In this document: positions 1 to 10,708 of the stretch, one piece after another | Numbering within the stretch: the stretch's first letter is position 1 | How the letters are laid out: each line of letters begins with the position of its first letter | Source of the DNA: Neoechinorhynchus agilis | Taxonomy: Eukaryota; Acanthocephala | Assembly (NCBI GenBank): GCA_051530055.1 | Contig: CM121341.1 | Span: 17,422,001-17,486,000 of the forward strand | Length of the DNA: 64,000 nt | Direction of reading: 5' to 3' | Translations under genes and position numbers: made by a program | Notes under the pieces: generated by a model | The model's database searches: none | What the model was told of the DNA's origin: nothing | Seen by the model: only the letters and a program-made list of their open reading frames with translations

Positions 1-339
1 TTAAATTCCGCGGTTGAAATGTCCCAATAAAGTCTGGTTTCTGTAATTCATAACTACTCATCAAAACCCGTTTACCATCATCAGCAGCAGAAATGTGGTT
101 TTACCTTCAATGCTAAAAGAATGCGTACTGATGATTTCAGTTCTCATGCCCCCTGAATACAATTGAAAATTTAGTTCGTAAAAATACACTGAACTGAGTC
201 TATGAAATTCAAGAACACATTTAAGGGGCCATATGGCTTCACTGGTTCCACAAACGTGTTTTCAGGATGATTAGTGTTGATGAAAGTCGATGCTCCTTTA
301 AAGCTTACTTTAACTAAAATCTAAGATATTGATTAATAG
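1..339. other. Left edge, no assigned coding exon
   Basis: AT-rich sequence upstream of the first anillin exon I can support. More upstream exons of that gene are expected here or beyond the window edge, but I could not place one. Confidence 0.4.
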
Positions 340-1538
340 AGCGATTTCACCAACGTAACTCCATCAAGCATTGCAGTATCAATCAAAATGAACGTCCTTC
401 TGACGAGCCCTGCGATATTTCTGTTCCTTCTTATCCGCAAAGGCATGATAGAAACTCTGCAATTCATCGGATGGAGCGGTTTAGTTCAGGTTAGTATTAA
501 AATTTTGAACGGTTTTTTAAAGAACACCATCGATTAGATGACGCTAGGATATCCGTTTCTCTCTAAATACCCACTTAGTAATCAATGGCCTTAACTCAAC
601 AATATCTGAAAGATAATCTGGCCGGTAAAGATAAACGCCATTTTTATTTTATCGCATTTGTTCACTGCCAAGGAATAGCGCAACAAAGCGAACTCGTATC
701 TATTCAAGAGCTTCTTTTGTCGAAGAAATCAAATTACATTGAATCAATCATAACGTTCAATGGAGATTTCGTTTTCAAAGATGTCGATCCTCTCTTCGAT
801 CTTCGTGTCTATATCTATGCATTGCAACGAAATGAGCAAAATCGACGAGGTCCTCATGCACTTCAAGCCATAACGCGACTTATGAAAGGCCGTGAACTTG
901 AAGGAGTGAGTAAAGATCTTCATTTTGTCCAAGTGGATTGCCTTAAACTGAACAGTGATAATTTCTGTGATGGAGTTGCAACGATGGTAGGTGTGACAGC
1001 TTCTATGCCCATAACTGGGCATTTCTTCTACATTCCGACGTTCAAAATTAATGATGATATTCGATGTGAAGGATACCTGAACATGCTTGAGTTTGAATCC
1101 GGTTATTGGTTTCGCGTAAGAGCGAATCTTGAAGGAAATATATTACGATTATGGGCGATTGAAGAAGGAGACGACGATTCTCAAAATCCCTTTCAAACAC
1201 TTGACCTAGAACTTTGGGCTTCAGTATCAATTGTGAAGACTCCGGTGACACTTGTGCCAAAGTCCAAATGTGAACGCGATAATACGTTTGAACTTTCTCG
1301 TATTTACTTCGAATATTTGGATAAAGATGAAGCGGAACAGCTACCTCTTCAATACTGGTTCTCTGCTGATAGTGCCGACGATGCAAGAAGATGGTGTAGA
1401 CGATTAAATCAAATGCTTGATTTGGTAGCGTTCTGGTCACCTTTGTATGTGAATTTTAAAACACTTCACAAGAAAGTGTTTGCCGGACCTGACAATGGTT
1501 GTATTGAAGTCGCTAATGATAAGAACGAAAAACACTGA
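340..1538 (+). CDS. Anillin-like protein, C-terminal half (anillin homology region + PH domain), 5' end incomplete
   Basis: Anillins scaffold the cytokinetic ring and link RhoA, actomyosin and septins at the membrane. The long exon (open from 585) encodes 317 residues. Residues ~15-160 match the second, C2-like half of the anillin homology domain. Residues ~160-285 form a PH domain, with the family signatures CEGYLNM, DNTFEL and, near the end, FSADSADDARRWCRRLNQ followed by a tryptophan. In-frame stops lie just upstream of ATG 585. Either translation starts there, or an upstream exon (340-489, encoding a Ser/Arg-rich stretch ending MERFSS) is spliced in by a phase-1 intron 490-612 (GTTAGT...AAAG). 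That intron keeps frame and I prefer it, because anillins are much longer than 317 residues. The N-terminal actin- and myosin-binding parts are not visible. The assignment to anillin is firm; the 5' structure is inferred. Confidence 0.82.
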
Positions 1539-2344
1539 CAGCTAAAATCGGGTTCAAATATAATCATGAGGAATTCGGGTGAATGATTGGAGGCGCGCAA
1601 GCAGGATGATTTTACAATTTTGTTGACGCAACCTTCTTTTTAGTGTCCAATTTTGAAAATGTTTGTTCGATTCGTCGATATTGAAGTCTAATTATCTTGT
1701 ATTATTTCACGAACAAAAAGATGTCAAGTTTTTAATCTCGTCGCGAATCTCACTTTTTGATTAAGGTGAAATAAGCGGATTACTGCTCTTTATTTGATAA
1801 CCAAAAATTAATACGTCTGAGTAGCTCATAAAGCACGCTGATTTTACTCATGAAAACAAAGAACAAGCTTTATCGAAATGTGTACCGTTTTCTCGCAGGC
1901 TATGATAAATTGAAGGAAATCGTTTCAATATGAAAATATTTTAAGCTCATTTCCCTATCATGAACGATCGACAAACAAAAAATTACATTGTAAAATGTTA
2001 ATATATTTGTAAGGTTTTCGGATACTCCGTCCTAAATCGGTGCTCACATTTTTAGAAACATGAATGATTTGCCGGATTGATTTTTATTCATCCTACCACT
2101 TTTTGTGTTTCGTTTGTTAAACAAGTCTTTCCGGCTTTCCGATGAACTAAAAATTTAGATGTCTTGGATGATGACCTTCGGGGATAAGAGATTTTCTTAG
2201 TTTTTCCACCCTGCATTTAAATTTACTATTTTATTTCTGATATTTCATGTCGGATAATTTCGACATTTTCCTAAGATTTGTAATTGTTTCGCATGTTTGT
2301 CCTTTATAATGTCAAAATTCATTTTTTACAATAAAGTACAAAAC
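1539..2344. other. Intergenic, AT-rich, with a foldback-element remnant
   Basis: No coding signal. Positions ~2185-2292 are a diverged copy of the foldback element at 23236-23480, sharing its cytosine-rich block, ATATTTC and CGGATAATT..CGACATTT sections. Confidence 0.5.
2185..2292 (+). repeat. Foldback element family A, degraded single arm
   Basis: This stretch aligns along ~100 bp with the left arm of the element at 23236-23480, including the TTTCTGATATTTC and GTCGGATAATTTCGACATTT blocks. The partner arm is missing here. Confidence 0.65.
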
Positions 2345-3385
2345 GTGCAATCACCACCGTCCGCAAAATTTGAGCTTCTCTCCTTCCTTGGCTGTCGCTA
2401 TCACGCTAGCAGCATTGCCTCTTTGTACTGCGAGCGAGATTTTTTGTCGCAAGAATACACCTGCTCGTGCGTCGCCGGTGGTTTCTCTCAATTTCTTCGA
2501 GAGATCCTGGAGCCGAATGAGTGCCGAGCTACTAAGCGCTCCACCTGCTCGTGCGTCGAAGGTCGTTTCTCTCAATTTCTTCGAGAGATCCTGGAGCAGA
2601 GTGAGTGCCGAGCTACTAAGCGCTCCATACGTCTCTACTTCGAAAGGGACAAAATAGTGGCCCTTACTAAATCATTTTATTTTCGTCCCTTCCTTCCGCT
2701 GCACTGGCTGCACCTCCAGCGATTTCGAGAGTAGGGATAGTTCCTAACTGCGAGGGTGTCCACACACGTGGCGTCGAATAGAAGGCATTTGCCCTCGCGC
2801 CACGGAAAGACTGAAATTCCGTTAGGTCGGCGACCGTCTTGTCGACAAAGGGCGGGTTCCAAGATGTTGGGGAAGTTCGCCGTTCTTCATGCCCGAGAAA
2901 TTACGCTATTGATCTCAGAATGACGTGAGAACCTTCCTCCTGATTTCGGCAAACGAGACCGTGTCGCCCGAAAGCATATACCAAAGACACACATCGACAG
3001 CGAGGGGGTGCATATCGGGAGACCAAGTATTAAAGACACTGCGATCCTCGTTACATCATCAGTGAGAAGAGTTCCCACATATGCCAGAGGAACAACCTCC
3101 AACCATGCTCCCGATTCTCGTGTGGAAACTGCCAACAATCTAGCTCGGACGACCCCATCGCGAGAACCTGAAAGTACAGAGCTGTGAGCTTTCGCGACGA
3201 GAGGTCTGTCCGAGATCAACTGTCTGAGGACATTTTCTTGCCAAAACAAGGTCTTGTTCAATACAAAACTTTTCCTTTCCCCTCATACGATCTGAGAAAG
3301 GCTGGCAAGGTAAGATCTACTAGCGCCCGAATGCCCATGTCGCCACGCATTATCTGAGAGCTGGGCATTTAAAATAAGCTCGACG
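2345..3385 (-). mobile_element. LINE fragment, C-terminal part of reverse-transcriptase ORF
   Basis: The minus strand holds, in order and in shifting frames: the LSD(N)AW region; VSTRESGAWLEVVPLAYVGT with TRIAVSLILGLP; a degraded Cys/His block; [20 protein letters not shown] followed by VDTLA; and the terminal KISLAVQRGNAASV. This order is typical of a widespread LINE tail in which the PDG...D-x-T section resembles a PD-(D/E)xK-type endonuclease. That last point is inference. The reading frame is broken several times and the RT palm is absent, so this is a dead 5'-truncated copy. Its 3' end near 2345 shares CAATCACCACCGTCC with the fragment at 36824. Confidence 0.8.
2459..2630. repeat. Two-copy ~88-bp tandem duplication inside the LINE fragment
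   Basis: The block starting CACCTGCTCGTGCGTCG and running through TTTCTCTCAATTTCTTCGAG to GAGCTACTAAGCGCTC occurs twice head to tail with few differences. It duplicates part of the LINE 3' coding end. Confidence 0.85.
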
Positions 3386-4470
3386 ACAAGCCAAGCAAAT
3401 ATGCGCAGTAAACCGTGTGGAATGCATTCTAGAAATCACATTTCACGATCACGCACCCGAAGCATTTTGCTATTTCGTTAATGCTCAATGGGACTCACAT
3501 CAGACAGGAATACTAACTCGAATCCATAAAATTTCATGCTTAGCATCTGAAGAAGCACAGTCGATCGCCTATTTGTCTGGATTGCTCCTCTTGACCCGAT
3601 TTTTTGGAGCTTGAGAAAAATTTCATATTTCAATTGAAGATAAATTCGAATTCGTCTTTGTCCTCTGTGTATATGTTTGGTTCTACTCCTTTTTCGAGAA
3701 ATGGAACTTTCTGGGATGGGGTGGAGAATGAATAAATATCGCTTGAAAGCTTCGACTTAGAGAAGCTCGAAGGTTGAAGTCGTCAGATGATCGACCTTTT
3801 AATATCTTCGTTTTTGAAAGAACGCGCCCATGGCTAGGCAATTTGATCGAACATTAAATGTTAAGGCATGATAGTGTTCGACTTGACGATGAAGATGAAC
3901 GGCCATCTTTTTGTAGAATAGGATAAATGTACTTCTCAATTATCGATTTAATCATTTCGGCTGATAAGGAAGTCCATTTTGTTAGGCGCCCTCCTCCTGG
4001 AGCTTAGTATTTGTGTGTGACTGGGGATTTGAGAGCACTTGCTCTCGTTGGACGGAGGATAAAGGGATCGTCAAAACGTTGATTAACTCCTTTCCGTTCA
4101 CATCCATTGGTTACGAGAATCCTCCGTCATCCGGAGGATCAAGGGGTTTGAAAATAACGATATATTTGTTATTTCCGAGAAAAATGTTTTTTGATGAACA
4201 AAAACGCGACAAGCGTGAATTTTTACACGGCATCGGTATTCCATATTTAAAATGCCTGTATCACTTACATTAAATTATTGATAAATTCATAAGCGTTTTG
4301 AAGTTCATAGCAATAATTTTTCGAACTATTAACGTCCTTTTGACAAAATCCCAGTTCACTTTGACGTGGGAGGTCACCGTTTGATCAACCGTCTAGTTTT
4401 TGACAACTCAACGTGCTTAGATGAATCAACCAAGAGAAATGGGATCGCAAACCTAATTTTGAATGACACT
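3386..4470. other. Intergenic, nothing recognised
   Basis: Short open stretches at 3417-3614 and 4013-4273 show no family resemblance or splice context. There is a small palindrome, TCCTCCGTCATCCGGAGGA, at ~4119-4137. No gene is supported. Confidence 0.4.
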
Positions 4471-4474
4471 AACA

Positions 4475-4548
4475 ACCTTGATAAAGGCATAAAATTGTGA
4501 AAAATATCGGATTTAAAATAATATCATTTTAATTTCCCCGCCAGGATA
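4475..4548 (+). repeat. Foldback family D, degraded half-copy
   Basis: The run from AACCTTGATAAAGGCA through AAATATCGGATTTAAAATAA matches the right arm of the foldback at 28555-28720. Its partner arm is not evident. Confidence 0.6.
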
Positions 4549-4726
4549 AAAGGTTACTTAAATCACAATATTATCAGATATATCAATGTTTTTGGTTCAT
4601 AGCCCGAATAAACGTGGGTATTGAGTGGTTTGCACCTTAAAATACTTAAAGATGTACAATTTCTTAGTAATAAACAGCTTTAAAAACCGCGATAATCATA
4701 GTTATACAACTAGAAGTGTTATGTAA

Positions 4727-4790
4727 GTCTTCACCCGGCGAAGAATTTTTCATGAAAGTTATTTCGAACCTCATCGGGTGCCGACGGACC
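4727..4790 (+). repeat. Foldback family B, degraded half-copy
   Basis: TCTTCACCCGGCGAAGAATT and TTTCGAACCTCATCGGGT match the arms of the elements at 27344-27525 and 58388-58529 over ~55 bp with scattered substitutions. Confidence 0.6.
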
Positions 4791-4891
4791 TAAATAACAT
4801 TGCCAATCATAAACTTGGTACCACACATATAGCCAGTTATACAACTGTTCAACCTACGAAATAACTCATGCGACTTAGCATTTTGTTTTAT

Positions 4892-5101
4892 TCAGTCCAA
4901 CCAGACAAACAAAATAGAGTGCACTAATCCGGGGATATATCCTAGAAAGGTTAAGAAGATGTTGAAGACAACCTGATCAGTGCATCCATCATCCATAATT
5001 GCGACAGCAACCGGTGGTAGGAAAATTGCAATTATAGTGAGAAAAATTGAACGAAGCTTAATCATAAGCGGCGTTGACGAGGGCGGCGCGGCTGTAGGCA
5101 T
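4892..5101 (-). CDS. PMP3/UPF0057 family membrane proteolipid
   Basis: A single-exon 69-residue protein of the PMP3 (plasma-membrane proteolipid 3) family: two transmembrane helices joined by a short loop. After an unusual ~16-residue N-terminal extension rich in Pro, Ala and Ser come helix 1 with the family signature FLPPVAVAI, the loop MDDGCTDQV, and helix 2 NIFLTFLGYIPGLVHSILF. Yeast Pmp3 affects membrane potential and cation tolerance. The role in animals is not well defined. Other members lie at 15380-15550 and 16894-17061, so this is one of three dispersed copies. The extension could be avoided by starting at the internal Met of LMIKLR, which would give a more typical length. Confidence 0.9.
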   Translation of the reverse strand: MPTAAPPSSTPLMIKLRSIFLTIIAIFLPPVAVAIMDDGCTDQVVFNIFLTFLGYIPGLVHSILFVWLD

Positions 5102-5327
5102 TTTGTGTGGGACACAAGCGTCAACTCAGACGCTTAAATATTTGACCCAATTTTTCAAATGGAGGTGTCAACCGATTGTCACATAGGTCTAATGAGAGAG
5201 ACGGAGATTTTTCAAAAATGAAACACGACCTGAGCCAATCCATAGGATTCTTTAAATCGAACAAAAACATCAAGCTAAAAGATTAGATGGCTAAGAACCA
5301 GTGAAATATCGTGTTTGAACAAAATGT

Positions 5328-8300
5328 AATTAATTCGGACCACACAAACTCTCCTGGAATCAATAACCACCAACTTTCCCAACCGAACGAACTTTCATGT
5401 GCTGATGAAGCAGCAGGAGACGTGATCTTCAGGGCTTTAATTCAACCAAAAACTTATACAAAAATGTAATTAATTCGGAACTCACAAACTCTCCTGGAAT
5501 AAATAACCACCAACTTTCCCAACCGAACGAACTTTCATGTACTGATGAAGATGCAGGAGACGTGATCTTCAGGGCTTTAATTCCACCAAAAAACTTTAAA
5601 AAATAATTAATTCGGACCACACAAACTCTCCTGGAATCAATAACCACCAACTTTCCCAACCGAACGAACTTTCATGTGCTGATGAAGCAGCAGGCGACGT
5701 GATCTTCAGGGCCTTAATCCCACCAAAAACTTATACAAAAATGTAATTAATTCGGAACTCACAAACTCTCCTGGAATAAATAACCACCAACTTTCCCAAC
5801 CGAACGAACTTTCATGTACTGATGAAGATGCAGGAGACGTGATCTTCAGGGCTTTAATTCAACCAAAAAACTTTAAAAAATAATTAATTCGGAACTCACA
5901 AACTCTCCTGGAATAAATAACCACCAACTTTCCCAACCGAACGAACTTTCATGTACTGATGAAGATGCAGGAGACGTGATCTTCAGGGCTTTAATTCCAC
6001 CAAAAAACTTTAAAAAATTATTAATTCGGAACTCACAAACTCTCCTGGAATAAATAACAACCAACTTTCCCAACCGAACGAACTTTCATGTACTGATGAA
6101 GATGCAGGAGACGTGATCTTCAGGGCTTTAATTCAACCAAAAAACTTTAAAAAATAATTAATTCGGAACTCACAAACTCTCCTGGAATAAATAACCACCA
6201 ACTTTCCCAACCGAACGAACTTTCATGTGCTGATGAAGCAGCAGGCGACGTGATCTTCAGGGCTTTAATTCCACCAAAAACTTATACAAAAATGTAATTA
6301 ATTCGGAACTCACAAACTCTCCTGGAATAAATGACCATGAACTTTCCCAGCCGAACGAACTTTCATGTGCTGATGAAGATGCAGGAGACGTGATCTTCAG
6401 GGCTTTAATTCCACCAAAAACTTAAACAAAAATGTAATTAATTCGGACCACACAAACTCTCCTGGAATCAATAACCACCAACTTTTCCAACCGAACGTAC
6501 TTTCATGTGCTGATGAAGATGCAGGAGACGTGATCTTCAGGGCTTTAATTCCACCAAAAAGCTTTAAAAAATAATTAATTCAGAACTCACAAACTCTCTT
6601 GGAATAAATGACCATGAACTTTCCCAGCCGAACGAACTTTCATGTGCTGATGAAGCGGCAGGAGACGTGATCTACAGGGCTTTAATTCCACCAAAAAACT
6701 TTAAAAAAATAATTAATTCGGACCACACAAACTTTCCTGGAATCAATAACCACCAACTTTCCCAACCGAACGAACTTTCATGTGCTGATGAAGATGCAGG
6801 AAACGTGATATTCAGGGCTTTAATTCAACCAAAAAACTTTAAAAAATAATTAATTCGGACCACACAAACTCTGTTGGAATAAATGACCATGAACTTTCCC
6901 AGCCGAACGAACTTTCATGTGCTGATGAAGCGGCAGGAGACGTGATCTACAGGGCTTTAATTCCACCAAAAAACTTTAAAAAATAATTAATTCGGACCAC
7001 ACAAACTTTCCTGGAATCAATAACCACCAACTTTCCCAACCGAACGAACTTTCATGTGCTGATGAAGCAGCAGGCGACGTGATCTTCAGGGCTTTAATTC
7101 CACCAAAAACTTATACAAAAATGTAATTAATTCGGAACTCACAAACTCTCCTGGAATAAATAACCACCAACTTTCCAGACCGAACGAACTTTCATGTACT
7201 GATGAAGATGCAGGAGACGTGATCTTCAGGGCTTTAATTCCACCAAAAAACTTTAAAAAATAATTCATTCGGAACTCACAAACTCTCGTGGAATAAATAA
7301 CCACTAACTTTTCCAACCGAACGTACTTTCATGTACTGATGAAGATGCAGGAGACGTGATCTTCAGGGCTTTAATTCCACCAAAAAACTTTAAAAAATAA
7401 TTAATTCGGAACTCACAAACTCTCGTGGAATAAATAACCACCAACTTTCCCAACCGAACGAACTTTCATGTACTGATGAAGATGCAGGAGACGTGATCTT
7501 CAGGGCTTTAATTCCACCAAAAAACTTTAAAAAATAATTAATTCGGACCACACAAACTCTCCTGGAATCAATAACCACTAACTTTTCCAACCGAACGTAC
7601 TTTCATGTGCTGATGAAGATGCAGGAGACGTGATCTTCAGGGCTTTAATTCCACCGAAAAACTTTAAAAAATAATTAATTCGGTACTCACAAACTCTCCT
7701 GGAATAAATAACCACCAACTTTCCCAACCGAACGAACTTTCATGTACTGATGAAGATGCAGGAGACGTGATCTTCAGGGCTTTAATTCCACCAAAAAACT
7801 TTAAAAAATAATTAATTCGGAACTCACAAACTCTCGTGGAATAAATAACCACTAACTTTTCCAACCGAACGCACTTTCATGTGCTGATGAAGATGCAGGA
7901 GACGTGATCTTCAGGGCTTTAATTCCACCAAAAAACTTTAAAAAATAATTAATTCAGAACTCACAAACTCTCTTGGAATAAATGACCATGAACTTTCCCA
8001 GCCGAACGAACATTCATGTGCTGATGAAGCGGCAGGAGACGTGATCTACAGGGCTTTAATTCCACCAAAAAACTTTAAAAAAATAATTAATTCGGACCAC
8101 GCAAACTCTCCTGGAATCAATAACCACCAACTTTTCCAACCGAACGTACTTTCATGTGCTGATGAAGATGCAGGAGACGTGATCTTCAGGGCTTTAATTT
8201 CACCAAAAAACTTTAAAAAATAATTAATTCGGAACTCACAAACTCTCCTGGAATAACTACCAACTTTCCCAACCGAACGAATTTTCATGTGCTGATGAAG

Positions 8301-9100
8301 ATGCAGGAGACGTGATCTCCAGGGCTTTAATTCCACCAAAAACTTAAACAAAAATGTAATTAATTCGGACCACACAATCTCTCCTGGAATCAATAACCAC
8401 CAACTTTTCCAACCGAACGTACTTTCATGTGCTGATGAAGATGCAGGAGACGTGATCTTCAGGGCTTTAATTCCACCAAAAAACTTTAAAAAATAATTAA
8501 TTCGGACCACACAAACTCTCCTGGAATCAATAACCACCAACTTTTCCAACCGAACGTACTTTCATGTGCTGATGAAGATGCAGGAGACGTGATCTTCAGG
8601 GCTTTAATTTCACCAAAAAACTTTAAAAAATAATTAATTCGGAACTCACAAACTCTCCTGGAATAACTACCAACTTTCCCAACCGAACGAATTTTCATGT
8701 GCTGATGAAGATGCAGGAGACGTGATCTCCAGGGCTTTAATTCCACCAAAAACTTAAACAAAAATGTAATTAATTCGGACCACACAATCTCTCCTGGAAT
8801 CAATAACCACCAACTTTTCCAACCGAACGTACTTTCATGTGCTGATGAAGATGCAGGAGACGTGATCTTCAGGGCTTTAATTCCACCAAAAAACTTTAAA
8901 AAATAATTATTTCGGAACTCACAAACTCTCCTGGAATAAATAACCACCAACTTTCCCAACCGAACAAACTTTCATGTGCTGATGAAGATGCAGGAAACGT
9001 GATCTTCAGGGCTTTAATTCCACCAAAAAACTTTAAAAAATAATTAATTCGGACCACACAAACTCTCCTGGAATCAATAACCACCATCTTTCAAAACCGA
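5328..9100. repeat. Satellite array 1, ~137/140-bp monomer, about 27 copies
   Basis: Head-to-tail copies of a monomer beginning TAATTAATTCGGA. Spacing between successive TTCGG positions alternates between 137 and 140 bp, set by two linker versions (AAAACTTTAAAAAAT or AAAACTTATACAAAAATG). Most copies contain a hairpin, TGAAGAT-12 nt-ATCTTCA. A longer internal period of ~410 bp is visible at 8220-8890, where a three-monomer block is repeated almost exactly. Minus-strand open frames across it (for example 8046-8549) follow the monomer length and show no protein family, so I do not call them genes. Confidence 0.95.
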
Positions 9101-9489
9101 AAGGACCTTTCAACCCCACCGGATAATAACACCCGGCCAAATCCGTAATCCACTCCCAAAGACACTAATTTTTCCTTTCAGAACTTGAGTGTTAATTAGG
9201 ACCCAAAGGGAGATAGGTCCTCTTCATTGTGAGTTTCTAACAAAACGTATTATTATTTTTGTTTTTGAACTGAAACAAGGCAAATTCGACTTTCTAAAAA
9301 TTCAATGTTCAAAAATCGGAGATAGACCGCCAAATTTATCGAGAGATTATTGCACAATAAAAAAGGCCAATGAGGTCTTTATCAATTTAAAACATAGATT
9401 ACTTTAATCGTAAAAGCTTTTAATGCGCAAGAGAACTGAAGTTTAAATACTTTCAAAGATTTTATCGACAATAAAATATGAAGACCTAA

Positions 9490-9660
9490 CATATTTGAAT
9501 TTTTTTATTAAAGACGCTTCAAACCTTGTCGGGTTCATCATCAGTTCTAAAATACAAGTGGTGAAAATCATTAGACGACACCGAAGCAATAGCTTGCGAT
9601 GGTCGGAAAGAGCTTCGAAACATCTTTAATAAAAAAATTATTTACAGAGTGAAGACTTCT
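9490..9660. repeat. Foldback element family B
   Basis: The left arm runs TTTTTTTATTAAAGACGCTT then CAAACCTTGTCGGGTTCATC. The right arm has CTTCGAAACATCTTTAATAA and TTATTTAC. It is the same family as 27344-27525 and 58388-58529. Read on the minus strand, the left arm carries CTGATGA, a 5-bp stem and GAAG (9517-9544), a slightly decayed hammerhead-like core. Confidence 0.75.
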
Positions 9661-9718
9661 AAATTACACTTCCAAGTCTAAATACAAAAATAGGGATAAA
9701 AAATATGAAAGAAAGTTT

Positions 9719-9970
9719 CCAATGAGCGTCCTTAATATCGTTATCAGGGTCGAATGTATTAGATTTCAGGCTTTCGAAATTTCGATTTCTGAAATTACTA
9801 ATATTTGAGCCATCGTTTCTAGTCAACCTTTTAAGTAAAACAATTTCTAATGAGCGTCCTGAATAACTTTATCGGGGGTTGGATGTTGGAAAATGTGCGA
9901 TTTCAAGCTTTCGAAAGTTTGATTTAAGAAATCGTGTATTTTTGAACCATAGTTTTTGGTCATTTTTTTA
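9719..9970. repeat. Two-copy tandem duplication, ~128 bp
   Basis: Two adjacent related blocks, each containing AATGAGCGTCCT, then TTATC.GGG, CTTTCGAAA and a final GGTCA/AGTCAAC..TTTTAA. The copies are ~75-80% alike by eye. Confidence 0.7.
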
Positions 9971-9999
9971 AATCGCGTCGACCTCTCTCTCGTCGTCGT

Positions 10000-10095
10000 C
10001 AACCGTCATCCTCCGGATCTGTCATCCACTCCAAATTCCGGATCCATCATCCACTCCACTCCAAATTCCGACTCCGTCATCCACTCCAAATTCAG
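10000..10095. repeat. Minisatellite, ~29-bp unit, 3-4 copies
   Basis: GTCATCCACTCCAAATTC followed by CGGATC or CGACTCC is repeated with small slippage differences. Confidence 0.8.
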
Positions 10096-10289
10096 GTGAT
10101 CACGAGGACTCAGAGGTAAATGGTTCCTTTTCTTTATCAAAATAAAACGTTTTATAATTTTTTCATCACTTCATGCACATAGAGATTTCCTGTCGAGATT
10201 CTAAGCTTATATGTAAAAGTTTCAACAAAATAACGATGTTATAATATATATTTCTTGCTCTGTCGTGCCAAATAGCTCTCCTGTTAATA

Positions 10290-10502
10290 TTAAGACTTTG
10301 ATTGATAGATTTTAACGTCACAATTGAAATTTTTTATCTTTTGTAAAAAGGTCCATGAAGTTTTGAATTGTTCTTGCATTTCCGTCAGCGATGACTGCAA
10401 CACCATGACGACTTCGAAATTACGGTGCGCTGTGTGGAAAAGAGGAGCTTCTTGGTCATGAGTATTATAATGTTCAATACCGTGTAATGAACGATTTTTC
10501 AT
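10290..10502 (-). CDS. Small hypothetical protein, divergent from TTC7
   Basis: A 70-residue frame with an ATG start at 10502, 206 bp from and divergent to the TTC7 start. The middle (HRNFEVVMVLQSSLTEMQEQ onward) looks helical and amphipathic, somewhat like small BLOC/BORC-type coiled-coil proteins. I cannot assign a family. It has no clear splice signals and could be chance. Confidence 0.3.
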   Translation of the reverse strand: MKNRSLHGIEHYNTHDQEAPLFHTAHRNFEVVMVLQSSLTEMQEQFKTSWTFLQKIKNFNCDVKIYQSKS

Positions 10503-10708
10503 TTTTGATTACGAGTGCAAGTGAGCGAGAAATGAATTCACGCTTTTAAAACGATCTATTAGTTCACTTTTGTACTTTGTAATCTAATTATAATTATCAT
10601 TCTTTTTTATTTGAAGTTCTATTAATTTATTAAATCGTTTTCGCATAGTTCCATTTCACTTTTACATTCGCTTTTAATCTCGCCTTCTATGCTTGACCCA
10701 TTTTAAAG

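Larger units (their letters stand above)
9101..10289. other. Intergenic with small repeats
   Basis: This stretch holds a family-B foldback (9490-9660), a two-copy tandem duplication (9719-9970) and a short minisatellite (~10000-10090). The open stretch at 9189-9407 shows no family resemblance. Confidence 0.5.

Noticed and set aside
3417-4273. Open frames at 3417-3614 and 4013-4273
   Set aside because: No family resemblance, no splice context, and composition like the surrounding intergenic DNA.
8046-8959. Two overlapping minus-strand frames of ~160 codons in satellite 1
   Set aside because: They arise where the three-monomer block has lengths that keep frame. The translation is three repeats of monomer sequence with no recognisable fold.
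5328-9100. Satellite 1 monomers as working hammerhead ribozymes
   Set aside because: CTGATGA and a stem are present but no GAAA follows the stem in any monomer I read. Kept only as a possible ancestral link.
5328-9100. CRISPR array
   Set aside because: Tandem monomers without unique spacers, in a eukaryotic genome.
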